From: Oscillospiraceae bacterium
Lineage (GTDB): Bacteria; Bacillota; Clostridia; UMGS1883
Length of the DNA: 17,256 bases
Assembly: GCA_022508735.1 (NCBI GenBank)
Contig: JAFLUQ010000008.1
Span: forward strand, 1 to 17,256
Reading direction: 5' to 3'
The position numbers and the translations under genes were made by a program. Shown here in pieces: positions 7,609-14,523 of this stretch (position 1 is its first letter; each line of letters starts with the position of its first letter). The notes below the pieces were generated by a model. That model had not been told where the DNA came from. It saw only the letters and a list, made by a program, of their open reading frames with translations, and made no database searches.

Positions 7609-7624
7609 GCCGCCAAAAGGCGGC
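7609..7624 (+). promoter_or_regulatory. Small hairpin next to the rhaA ribosome binding site
   Basis: GCCGCC-AAAA-GGCGGC forms a 6-bp GC stem with a 4-nt loop, ending 3 nt before the AAGGAG site (7628-7633). It may influence rhaA translation or RNA processing. No T run follows, so it is not a terminator. Confidence 0.5.
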
Positions 7625-7639
7625 GGAAAGGAGATTAGA

Positions 7640-8881
7640 ATGATGAAACGGTATGATGAAGCAAAGGAAATTTACGCCTCGCTCGGTGTTGATGCCGAAA
7701 TGGCCATCGAAGCCCTTCGCGGCGCAACGATCTCGGTTCACTGCTGGCAGGGCGACGACGTTATAGGTTTCGACAGCAAAGAGGCTCTGTCCGGCGGCAT
7801 ACAGGCCACAGGTGACTACCCGGGCCGCGCAACAACTCCTGAAGAGCTGATGGCAGACATAGATAAGGCGTTTTCACTGATTCCGGGAAAGAAAAAGCTG
7901 AATCTGCACGCCAGCTATGCAATTTTTGACGGTGAGATAGTAGGCCGCGATAAAATCGAACCCAAGCACTTCAAAAAATGGGTCGACTATGCCAAAGAGC
8001 GCGGCATCGGGCTGGATTTTAACCCGACGTTTTTTGCGCACCCCATGGTGAAGGACAATCTGACCCTTTCCTCGCCGGATGAGGAGGTGCGCTCGTATTG
8101 GGTGAACCACGGCAAAGCCTCGGTAAAAATAGCGGAATATTTCGCCAGTGAGACCGGAGTTCCATGCGTGCTGAACTTCTGGATCCCCGACGGATATAAG
8201 GATATTCCCGCCGACCGCCTCGGCCCCAGAGCCAGATTTATGAAATCGATGGACGAGATCCTTACTGTTCCCTACGACAAGGAAAAGGTCTACATAACTC
8301 TCGAAAGTAAGGTTTTCGGCATAGGCCTCGAATCTTACACCGTTGGTTCGGCTGAGTTCTGCCTGTCTTACGCTAACAGCCGCGGCATCACTCCGCTTAT
8401 GGATAACGGCCACTACCATCCCACAGAAATGGTTTCGGACAAGCTCTCTTCGCTGTTATTATTCAGCGACAAGATCGCTCTCCATGTGACCCGCCCGGTG
8501 CGTTGGGACTCCGACCATGTTGTGCTCTTCGACGATGAGACAAAGGAGATCGCCAAGGAGATCGTGGCCCACGATGCCCTTGATCGGGTATTTATCGCCA
8601 CAGACTATTTTGACGCCTCCATTAACCGTATATCCGCATGGGTAACAGGCGTGCGCAATCTGCAAAAGGCTCTGCTTCTTGCCCTGCTCCGCCCGACCGA
8701 TAAGCTCAAGGCTCTTCAGGATAACAACGAGTTTACTGAGCTTATGTACCTTCAGGAGGAGCTCAAGACCGCGCCTTTTGGCGATATATGGGCTGAATTC
8801 CTGAGCCGCGAGGGCGTGGTGGCGGACTATCTGGCCGAGGTAAAAAAATATGAAAAGGAAGTTTTGGTGAACAGAGCATGA
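7640..8881 (+). CDS. rhaA: L-rhamnose isomerase
   Basis: A 413-residue cytoplasmic metalloenzyme interconverting L-rhamnose and L-rhamnulose; the family is about 415-420 residues. ATG 7640 (or the adjacent ATG 7643) follows AAGGAG at 7628-7633; the GTG at 7607 lacks a site. RhaA hallmarks are SVHCWQGDDVIGF (32-44), GLDFNPTFFAHPM (124-136), NFWIPDGYKDIP (179-190), and a metal/substrate set of Glu222 (LESK), Asp255 and His258/260 (MDNGHYHP), His282, Asp290/292 (WDSDHV) and Asp322 (ATDYFD). It is separated from rhaB by the palindromic element and overlaps rhaD by ATGA. It has no upstream promoter that I can see, so it presumably depends on read-through from the rhaB promoter. Confidence 0.96.
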   Translation: MMKRYDEAKEIYASLGVDAEMAIEALRGATISVHCWQGDDVIGFDSKEALSGGIQATGDYPGRATTPEELMADIDKAFSLIPGKKKLNLHASYAIFDGEIVGRDKIEPKHFKKWVDYAKERGIGLDFNPTFFAHPMVKDNLTLSSPDEEVRSYWVNHGKASVKIAEYFASETGVPCVLNFWIPDGYKDIPADRLGPRARFMKSMDEILTVPYDKEKVYITLESKVFGIGLESYTVGSAEFCLSYANSRGITPLMDNGHYHPTEMVSDKLSSLLLFSDKIALHVTRPVRWDSDHVVLFDDETKEIAKEIVAHDALDRVFIATDYFDASINRISAWVTGVRNLQKALLLALLRPTDKLKALQDNNEFTELMYLQEELKTAPFGDIWAEFLSREGVVADYLAEVKKYEKEVLVNRA

Positions 8882-9693
8882 AGGATATTTTGACCGCTCC
8901 CTTTGTGGAGGAAATGCGGCGCACAACCGCGAATATGTATCGCCTTGGTTGGGATGAGCGCAACGGCGGCAATATCAGCTATATGCTGGAGGAGGCCGAG
9001 GTGCGGGAGTATCTGAACATAGATGCCCCGCTTCGCACCATACCCACCGGCTTTAATGCACAGCCGCTGGCCGGAAAAATATTTATAGTTACCGGCACCG
9101 GCAAGTATTTTAAAAATGTGGACCCCGACCCCGAGACTAACCTCGGTATAATAAAAATATCCGCCGACGGAAGCGCGGCGGAGCTGTTATGGGGCTATAA
9201 GGATGGCGGGAAGTTCACCTCAGAGCTCCCGGCCCATCTGATGAGCCATATGGCGCGCCTCAGCGTTGACCCGGAAAACCGCGTTGTTATCCATTCTCAC
9301 CCAACGAACACGCTGGCCATGAACTATGTTCATGAGTTAGATGAGAAAAAGCTGACGCACACCCTCTGGGAAATGTGCACCGAGTGCATTGTGGTGTTCC
9401 CCGACGGAGTTGGCGTGCTGCCGTGGATGCTCTGCGGCACCAACGAGATAGGGGAGGCCACCGCCGAGAAGATGAAGGAATTCCGCCTTGTTATATGGGG
9501 GATGCACGGTATCTACGGCGCGGGCAAAAACCTTGACGAGACCTTTGGCCTGATCGAGACCGTGGAAAAAGCCGCTCAGATCTATATGCTGACGGCCCAT
9601 CTGCCGAGAATAAACACTATCAAAGATGAAGAAATGAAGGTCCTCGCCGAGGCCTTTGGCGTGGAGTACAGAAAAGATTTTTTGAATTTATAA
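8878..9693 (+). CDS. rhaD: Rhamnulose-1-phosphate aldolase
   Basis: A 271-residue class II (zinc) aldolase splitting L-rhamnulose-1-phosphate into dihydroxyacetone phosphate and L-lactaldehyde. The zinc ligands are visible as HSH (His139, His141) and His210 in IWGMHGIYGAG, with the catalytic acid Glu116 in GKFTSELPAH. Positions are within two residues of the E. coli enzyme (117, 141, 143, 212). The N-terminal LGWDERNGGNISYML and VTGTGKYF segments are typical of the family and distinguish it from L-fuculose-phosphate aldolase, which is shorter. The start overlaps the rhaA stop (ATGA); a GGTGA lies 7 nt upstream. It is the last gene of the operon, followed by a strong terminator. No lactaldehyde reductase follows. 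Confidence 0.95.
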   Translation: MKDILTAPFVEEMRRTTANMYRLGWDERNGGNISYMLEEAEVREYLNIDAPLRTIPTGFNAQPLAGKIFIVTGTGKYFKNVDPDPETNLGIIKISADGSAAELLWGYKDGGKFTSELPAHLMSHMARLSVDPENRVVIHSHPTNTLAMNYVHELDEKKLTHTLWEMCTECIVVFPDGVGVLPWMLCGTNEIGEATAEKMKEFRLVIWGMHGIYGAGKNLDETFGLIETVEKAAQIYMLTAHLPRINTIKDEEMKVLAEAFGVEYRKDFLNL

Positions 9694-9699
9694 GGCTAT

Positions 9700-9728
9700 A
9701 AAACAGCAAGCCCGGGGCTTGCTGTTTT
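9700..9728. terminator. Bidirectional intrinsic terminator between rhaD and the comF-like gene
   Basis: AAAACAGCAAGCC and GGCTTGCTGTTTT form a perfect 13-bp stem with a CGG loop. A and T runs flank it on both sides, so it can end rhaBAD on the plus strand and the convergent gene on the minus strand. It fills the 37-nt gap between the two stop codons. Confidence 0.9.
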
Positions 9729-9730
9729 GA

Positions 9731-10363
9731 TTATGTTTTCTTCAGCGTTCTCGCTGCGGCCGCGGCGTATACCTCAGTGCAGCCCTGCCGGCGAAGGATA
9801 TCGCAGCAGGCCTTCATGGTCGCGCCGGTGGTTATTACATCATCCACTATCAGGCACGAACCGCATAGAGCGCCGCCCTTTGCCCGATAGAGCTTTTTGG
9901 CGTTTTCCAGCCTTTTAGCGTAGCCAAGCTCTACCTGCTTGCTGCCATGTTCACTGCGAACAAGGGTGCTTTTTACAGGCAGCTTTAATATCCGCCCGAT
10001 CTCGCGGGCTATTAGCTCGGTCTGGTTATATCCGCGTTCATGTCGGGTTTTTCGATTTTGAGGTACGAAGGTTACGAAGTCCGGCCTAACGTTGAGCATA
10101 GCGGCAATTTCGCGGGCAAAATAACGGTATGCCGCCGGACGGTCACCGAATTTCATTCTTGTAATGGCAAGCTGTATGCCCTTGTTGTATATAAACGGCA
10201 CAAAGCACCTGTCGTATGAAGCTCCGGCACGCTCACCGTTTCTCGGCGTCTGTTCCAGTCTTTCTACAAGCGGGCGGCAAGTGGGGCAGACATATTCATC
10301 CCGGCCCAGAGCTTTTCCGCAGACAATGCATTTATTTGGCATGATCAGCGACAAAAACGACAT
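9731..10363 (-). CDS. ComF-family phosphoribosyltransferase-like protein
   Basis: A 210-residue protein. The ATG at 10363 has an AAGGGGG site, and the promoter lies just upstream; longer in-frame starts would run through that promoter. A four-cysteine zinc module, CxxC...CxxC at Cys12, 15, 26 and 29, is followed by the ComF hallmark PQNRKTRHERGYNQ (101-114) and a type I phosphoribosyltransferase PRPP loop, LIVDDVITTGAT (171-182). ComF proteins support natural DNA uptake in competent bacteria, but the family is widespread in species not known to be competent, and its reaction is unsettled. No other competence genes are in view. It is divergent from the CorC-like gene. Confidence 0.92.
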   Translation of the reverse strand: MSFLSLIMPNKCIVCGKALGRDEYVCPTCRPLVERLEQTPRNGERAGASYDRCFVPFIYNKGIQLAITRMKFGDRPAAYRYFAREIAAMLNVRPDFVTFVPQNRKTRHERGYNQTELIAREIGRILKLPVKSTLVRSEHGSKQVELGYAKRLENAKKLYRAKGGALCGSCLIVDDVITTGATMKACCDILRRQGCTEVYAAAAARTLKKT

Positions 10364-10384
10364 ATAACCGCCCCCTTCTTTATT

Positions 10385-10413
10385 ATTATACACCATAATA
10401 CATCGTCTTGCAA
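10385..10413 (-). promoter_or_regulatory. Promoter of the comF-like gene
   Basis: Read on the minus strand: TTGCAA (10413-10408), a 17-nt spacer and TATAAT (10390-10385). Start near 10378 gives a leader of about 15 nt holding the ribosome binding site. Confidence 0.75.
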
Positions 10414-10429
10414 TAGTGTAAATTTTTTC

Positions 10430-10458
10430 TTGACAATCAAAAAGCATTATGCTATAAT
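10430..10458 (+). promoter_or_regulatory. Perfect consensus promoter of the CorC-like gene
   Basis: TTGACA (10430-10435), a 17-nt spacer and TATAAT (10453-10458) match all consensus positions. It lies back to back with the minus-strand promoter, -35 boxes 16 nt apart, in a 138-nt divergent gap. Leader of about 37 nt. Confidence 0.85.
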
Positions 10459-10501
10459 TCCCTGTGTATATATTTTTGTACTTAAGGAGTTGGTTTTTCA
10501 A

Positions 10502-11770
10502 ATGGACGGAGTTGACGGCAGTATATTTTTGCAAGCTGCTGTGATCGCGGTATTGATTTTATGTTCGGCATTTTTCTCTTCGGCAGAGACGGCATTTCTT
10601 TCGTTCAATCGCATAAAAATGAAGAATGAAGCTGATGACGGAGATAAAAAAGCCAAGCGCATCCTTCGCATGGCAGAAGATTACGACAAGCTGCTTTCAG
10701 TCATCCTTATAGGAAATAACATCGTAAACATACTTGCTTCGTCTTTGTCGACGATACTTTTTGCACGCCTGATATTAAACCGTGACTTAAGCGTGACGGT
10801 TTCTACGGCGGTAATGACGGTTTTGGTGCTCATTTTTGGCGAGATAACCCCAAAGACCCTTGCCAAGCGTTTGCCGGATAGCTTCGTGCGTTTTGCGGCA
10901 CCGGTTCTGGCGTTCATTTCAGTTTTGCTGACGCCGCTTGCATATGTTTTTAATAAGTGGCAGTCGTTTATTTCCGGTTGGTTCAAGGATAGCGGAGAGG
11001 ACGCCGTCACGGAGGAAGAGCTGCTGACCATAATTGACGAGGCCACCGAGGGTGGAGAGTTGGAAGAGCAGGAGGGCGAGCTGATAAAGAACGCCGTCAA
11101 ATTCTATGACCTTGACGTGACCGATATACTGACCCCGCGTGTTGATATGGAAGGCGCCGACATAAGCTGGGACCGCAGCCGTGTGGCTGATATGTTCAAC
11201 GAGACCGGATTTTCCCGTCTGCCGGTATATGACGACACTCCCGATGATATACAGGGCGTGCTGTATCAGAAGGACTTCTTCCGTCAGACTTCTGACCGCC
11301 CGTGGACTGAGCTTATAAGGCCGGCCACTTATGTGTACGCCGAGATGAAGGTCTCACGCCTATTGAAGCTTTTTCAAGAGAGCAAGAGCCACATGGTCAT
11401 CGTGCAGGACGACTATGGCGGTACCGTCGGAGTGGTAACTCTTGAAGATGTGCTTGAAGAGCTCGTGGGCGATATATACGATGAACACGACGATGCTGTT
11501 GTAGAATTCCGCAAGATTACCGACACTATTTACATAGTGGACGGTGCTGCGAGCATAGATGACTTTTTTGAAAAATTTGAACTAAAAGGCGAGCCTGTGG
11601 ATGATATATCCACGGTCGGCGGCTTTGCCACCCATCAACTCGGTAAGATACCATCGGTTGGTGAAAGTTTTGAATATGAGCATCTGCGTATAGTTGTCAA
11701 CCGGACTGACATGAACCGTGTGCAGTCAGTCAAGGTCTTTGTCGGTGAAAGACCCGCGGAAAAGGATTAA
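10502..11770 (+). CDS. CNNM/CBS/CorC-domain membrane protein (HlyC/CorC family)
   Basis: A 422-residue protein. ATG 10502 follows AAGGAG at 10484-10489; the longer frame would start in the promoter. The DUF21/CNNM transmembrane domain (about 8-165) contains SSAETAFLS (26-34) and FGEITPKTLA (112-121). A paired CBS module (about 205-325) includes TPRVDM and DDYGGTVGVVTLEDVLEELVG-type residues, and the CorC_HlyC domain (about 335-415) closes the protein. Bacterial members are linked to Mg2+ (and Co2+) efflux or homeostasis, with CBS domains sensing Mg-ATP. The older name hemolysin reflects a historical assay. Monocistronic, with its own promoter and terminator. Membrane location is clear; the exact ion is inferred from the family. 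Confidence 0.93.
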   Translation: MDGVDGSIFLQAAVIAVLILCSAFFSSAETAFLSFNRIKMKNEADDGDKKAKRILRMAEDYDKLLSVILIGNNIVNILASSLSTILFARLILNRDLSVTVSTAVMTVLVLIFGEITPKTLAKRLPDSFVRFAAPVLAFISVLLTPLAYVFNKWQSFISGWFKDSGEDAVTEEELLTIIDEATEGGELEEQEGELIKNAVKFYDLDVTDILTPRVDMEGADISWDRSRVADMFNETGFSRLPVYDDTPDDIQGVLYQKDFFRQTSDRPWTELIRPATYVYAEMKVSRLLKLFQESKSHMVIVQDDYGGTVGVVTLEDVLEELVGDIYDEHDDAVVEFRKITDTIYIVDGAASIDDFFEKFELKGEPVDDISTVGGFATHQLGKIPSVGESFEYEHLRIVVNRTDMNRVQSVKVFVGERPAEKD

Positions 11771-11773
11771 AAT

Positions 11774-11804
11774 AAACGGAGAGACCATTGTGGTCTCTCC
11801 GTTT
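11774..11804. terminator. Bidirectional intrinsic terminator after the CorC-like gene
   Basis: AAACGGAGAGACCA and TGGTCTCTCCGTTT form a perfect 14-bp stem with a TTG loop, followed by a T-rich tract on the plus strand (11802-11813) and TTTATTTTA on the minus strand. It lies between convergent genes and can serve both. Confidence 0.92.
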
Positions 11805-11830
11805 TGGGTTTTTAGTTGAGTGTATTGAGG

Positions 11831-12385
11831 TCAGGCTGAATGCTCCTCGTTATTTCTGAAAATAAACTTGAAAACAGTTCTCACAAAGGGCTGAATAAAG
11901 AACAGCTGTGAGAAGAACGCAAAGGGGAAATTGAAGCACACGAGCTTTATCCAGTTTGCAAGCAGCGTGATAATGCTGAAGCCCGCATAGTAGGGGTAGT
12001 AAAGCCATGCGGCAATAAAGCTCATTGTGGGGCACATCAGGCCCACTGTAGCGCATATGATAGCAGTTTCGAATAAAACCGGGTGCGTTGAACGGATATC
12101 AAAAACCTTGCACGCCAGTCTGAACGAGCAGGGGCTGCCCATAACGACCTCAAGCGTATAGGCAAATGCGAATTCGATCAGCACGATGGCCCAAATGGGA
12201 AGGTATGTACCAACGGTGTAAACTCCGCCCATTTTGTTTATGGCGGCAATAACGCTGCCCTCGCCGCTGACGGCCATGAGCGTGGCGCCGTTTACCACGT
12301 AAAGGCTGTAAAACACATAGGCGTGAACGGTGATGATAACGGTGATCAGAGCAAAGATCATCCGCTGGAATTGGTTTTTAGGCAT
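11831..12385 (-). CDS. DUF2798-type small membrane protein
   Basis: A 184-residue protein starting at ATG 12385 with AAAGGAGAGA immediately upstream (complement of 12391-12400). MPKNQFQRMIFALITVIITVHAYVF at its N-terminus is the typical DUF2798 opening; hydrophobic helices lie at about 9-30, 60-82, 103-128 and 134-160. Function is unknown for the family. The gene has its own promoter and an unusually long structured leader, so its expression may be regulated at the RNA level. A 14-residue longer start would run into the A/T tract next to the leader hairpin and lacks a ribosome binding site. Family call is moderate, function unassigned. Confidence 0.75.
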   Translation of the reverse strand: MPKNQFQRMIFALITVIITVHAYVFYSLYVVNGATLMAVSGEGSVIAAINKMGGVYTVGTYLPIWAIVLIEFAFAYTLEVVMGSPCSFRLACKVFDIRSTHPVLFETAIICATVGLMCPTMSFIAAWLYYPYYAGFSIITLLANWIKLVCFNFPFAFFSQLFFIQPFVRTVFKFIFRNNEEHSA

Positions 12386-12400
12386 AGAAATCTCTCCTTT

Positions 12401-12545
12401 AAAAATTTTTTTGCGCGCAAAAAACACGCGGGCCCGCCGTAAATCTGAAGAAAGTCTGTTCCGTAATCAGATTTACGCGCCATAGGGCGCCACGTGTGTC
12501 GTTGCAAAACTATATTCAAATTATGGGAAACCCCAAAACTCAACC
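12401..12545 (-). promoter_or_regulatory. Structured leader with terminator-like hairpin upstream of the DUF2798 gene
   Basis: The predicted transcript start near 12545 gives about 160 nt before the start codon. A 74-nt hairpin (12424-12497) has base arms ACACG/CGTGT, a bulged GC-rich middle, and an 11-bp top stem CGTAAATCTGA/TCAGATTTACG around an 18-nt loop. On the minus strand it is followed by six U residues (12424-12419), like an intrinsic terminator or attenuator. Then comes an 18-nt palindrome TTTTTTGCGCGCAAAAAA (12407-12424) and AAAAATTTTT next to the ribosome binding site. I do not recognise a known riboswitch class. A palindromic repeat insertion is the alternative. Confidence 0.55.
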
Positions 12546-12551
12546 TATTGA

Positions 12552-12581
12552 ATTATAGCATATTTTTCGCAGGTTTGTCAA
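12552..12581 (-). promoter_or_regulatory. Promoter of the DUF2798 gene
   Basis: On the minus strand TTGACA (12581-12576), an 18-nt spacer and TATAAT (12557-12552). It begins only 13 nt past the stop codon of the upstream LOG gene, with no terminator between, so some read-through from that gene is also possible. Confidence 0.8.
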
Positions 12582-12594
12582 GTGAAAAATTCTA

Positions 12595-13176
12595 TCAGCC
12601 CTTTTTGAGCTCGCTGACGTCGCAGCTTAAGCAGTCGGTGTCTTCGGCGAAACGCACAGCCTGCTCTGCTTCCCCGACGCAGGTGTAGAGGCCAAGGCAT
12701 TTCTCTGTTATAAAGCCCTCGCGAACGGCACAGTTCATAACGGCAAGCAAGTCGTTGAAATAGTGCTCGATGTTAAATATAACGATGGGCTTTTGGTGAC
12801 GCCCAAGCTGCTTAAGAGTCAGAATTTCATAGAATTCCTCAAAGGTGCCTATCCCACCGGGAGTTATGATAAAGGCGTCGGCACAGTCCTCCATCGTCTG
12901 CTTGCGCTCGCGCATGCTGGCGGTAAAGGTGAGCTCGTCGCACTCCTGATAGATCGCCTCTATGTCTTCTTCCTCAAAAAAGGTAGGAATGACTCCGTGT
13001 ATCCGCCCGCCGCCGCGCTTCACTCCGCGGGCCGCTGCGCCCATAAGGCCGTTGGCTCCGGCACCGAAAACAAGCTCGTGCCCGCGTCGGGCCATAATTT
13101 CACCAAGTTCCTCAACCGCTTTTATATATTTTTCGTCTATTGTCGGCGACGCAGCGCCGAAAACGCAGATTTTCAT
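12595..13176 (-). CDS. LOG-family protein (TIGR00730 type nucleotide 5'-monophosphate phosphoribohydrolase)
   Basis: A 193-residue Rossmann-fold protein. ATG 13176 has AAAGGAGAGT upstream; longer starts run through the promoter. Family signatures are the N-terminal MKICVFGAAS, LVFGAGANGLMGAAARG (35-51), the catalytic region MRERKQTM (88-95) and PGGIGTFEE (106-114). LOG proteins cleave cytokinin riboside monophosphates or other nucleoside monophosphates to release the base. In bacteria the physiological substrate is often unclear, and older annotation as lysine decarboxylase is wrong. Typical length. No operon partner: the upstream minus-strand gene is separated by this gene's own promoter. 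Confidence 0.92.
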   Translation of the reverse strand: MKICVFGAASPTIDEKYIKAVEELGEIMARRGHELVFGAGANGLMGAAARGVKRGGGRIHGVIPTFFEEEDIEAIYQECDELTFTASMRERKQTMEDCADAFIITPGGIGTFEEFYEILTLKQLGRHQKPIVIFNIEHYFNDLLAVMNCAVREGFITEKCLGLYTCVGEAEQAVRFAEDTDCLSCDVSELKKG

Positions 13177-13201
13177 GTATACTCTCCTTTCTGATGCTAT
13201 T

Positions 13202-13230
13202 ATTATATCCGATTTTCTGTATCTTGTCAA
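13202..13230 (-). promoter_or_regulatory. Perfect consensus promoter of the LOG-family gene
   Basis: On the minus strand TTGACA (13230-13225), a 17-nt spacer and TATAAT (13207-13202), a full consensus match. Leader of about 20 nt. Confidence 0.85.
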
Positions 13231-13285
13231 TGTTTTTGTGATAATATGAAGGGCCTGATATTCGCGTTTTGATTCATGAACACTG

Positions 13286-14308
13286 TCATTTATTATTCCA
13301 ATAGATTTTACGCTGCTGCTCGTTAAGATCCTCCACAAAGCGCTTCTTGAAAATCAGGAAGTCCTCAAGATCCATCAATATATGGTACAGGATGGCGCGG
13401 CTTTCAAACTCGTCACGGCTTTTGGGAAGAGGCTCTTTTTTCATGTCGTCAAAAATCCCTTCGAGCCGCTTAAGCTGCATTGTCGGCGTATTGAGCTCAA
13501 TAACGTAATTGGATAAATACATAATATATTCGGCTATGATCTCAGCCTGAACAGGCATATCACGTATTTTTTTCATTTCATAGTGCAGATTGTGAAGCGC
13601 GGTGCACTGTCTTAACCGCATTTCAAAATAATCTATGTAATATCCGGGGTGAGACGAGAATGTATTGTCCTGATATTCGTAGGCATCCAAAACATATTCC
13701 TGGACCTTATCCTCCAGATCAATAATAGAGCCCCAAATGTTTTCATGGATATTCTGATTGCGAAGATAGCCTGCAAGCTCCCGTAAAATTGTTTGCAGCC
13801 GATCGTCAACATACTTAATGTGGGAGATCAATTCCTTTTTAGAGCGTCTGTTGCCTGTAAATAAATTCAGTATGATCGCGATGGTAATGCCTATTATGAC
13901 CAAAAGTCCCTCATTGGCAATAAATTCAAGATCGAATTCCATCTCGGTGAGCAAATGGGCTCCCACAACTCCGTTTACCGAAATAGTGGCTCCCCACCCA
14001 AGCGTTTCGCAGATAATCACAACTATAAACATAAAAATACCGTAAGCAAGCCACTCGTTCGGCACATGAGTAAATACGAGCCATGCTGTAAAAATCGTTG
14101 CCGCAAGGGTTATTATGCGAAACAGAGACAGCTTAAGCGTGTCCCATTTTGTTGATACAATGGTGAGCAGGGTTATAGTTCCCGCGGAGATCGCGTAGTT
14201 AAGACTCAGTAGCGTGGCTATATATATGGCTATGCTGCTGCCCAGTGCGATTTTTAAGCCCTTTAACGCTATTTTCTTATATTTTTTTGCTGAATTCTTT
14301 ATTTTCAT
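13286..14308 (-). CDS. Aromatic acid exporter-like membrane protein (ArAE_1/DUF939 family)
   Basis: A 340-residue protein starting at ATG 14308 after GGGGTGAT. The N-terminal half (about 15-150) has about six closely spaced hydrophobic helices with ALKGLKIALGSSIAIYIA and ISAGTITLLTIVSTKWDTLK, typical of the ArAE_1/FUSC-related family. The C-terminal half (about 155-340) is soluble and helical, rich in charged residues and probably coiled, matching the DUF939 C-terminal domain. The YgaE-type members are uncharacterised; relatives are implicated in export of aromatic carboxylates. No partner gene is adjacent. It is divergent from the translesion polymerase operon and no clear terminator follows. 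Confidence 0.85.
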   Translation of the reverse strand: MKIKNSAKKYKKIALKGLKIALGSSIAIYIATLLSLNYAISAGTITLLTIVSTKWDTLKLSLFRIITLAATIFTAWLVFTHVPNEWLAYGIFMFIVVIICETLGWGATISVNGVVGAHLLTEMEFDLEFIANEGLLVIIGITIAIILNLFTGNRRSKKELISHIKYVDDRLQTILRELAGYLRNQNIHENIWGSIIDLEDKVQEYVLDAYEYQDNTFSSHPGYYIDYFEMRLRQCTALHNLHYEMKKIRDMPVQAEIIAEYIMYLSNYVIELNTPTMQLKRLEGIFDDMKKEPLPKSRDEFESRAILYHILMDLEDFLIFKKRFVEDLNEQQRKIYWNNK

Positions 14309-14343
14309 AGTATCACCCCATATTTATTTTTCTCTATGTTAAA

Positions 14344-14372
14344 AGTATATAATTATATACTGTAAAATTCAA
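14344..14372 (-). promoter_or_regulatory. Likely promoter of the ArAE-like gene
   Basis: On the minus strand TTGAAT (14372-14367), a 17-nt spacer and TATACT (14349-14344). The region is AT-rich with other TATAAT-like stretches, so the exact hexamers are uncertain. Confidence 0.5.
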
Positions 14373-14463
14373 TTCGCATATTTACCAACAGTAATTATTG
14401 ACAATTATTAACTTTGACGGGAAATCTTTGGTTTTACGAACATGATAGATACGCTATTGTGTG

Positions 14464-14491
14464 TTGACAATCAGAATAAAACGGGTATAAT
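14464..14491 (+). promoter_or_regulatory. Promoter of the polymerase-YolD operon
   Basis: TTGACA (14464-14469), a 16-nt spacer and TATAAT (14486-14491). No LexA box (CGAAC-N4-GTTCG) overlaps it; only a half site, CGAAC at 14437-14441, lies upstream. Confidence 0.78.
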
Positions 14492-14523
14492 AGAAGTATC
14501 AAACATAGTGGAGGTGACAGGAG

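Noticed and set aside
12424..12497. The 12.4-kb hairpin as a second copy of the 7.5-kb palindromic element
   Set aside because: The arms share no sequence (ACACGCGG/CGTAAATCTGA versus TAGTGTGAAAAATAAGCG), so they are unrelated structures.
14437..14450. LexA box upstream of the polymerase gene
   Set aside because: CGAAC is followed by ATGA and then TAGAT instead of GTTCG; only a half site matches.
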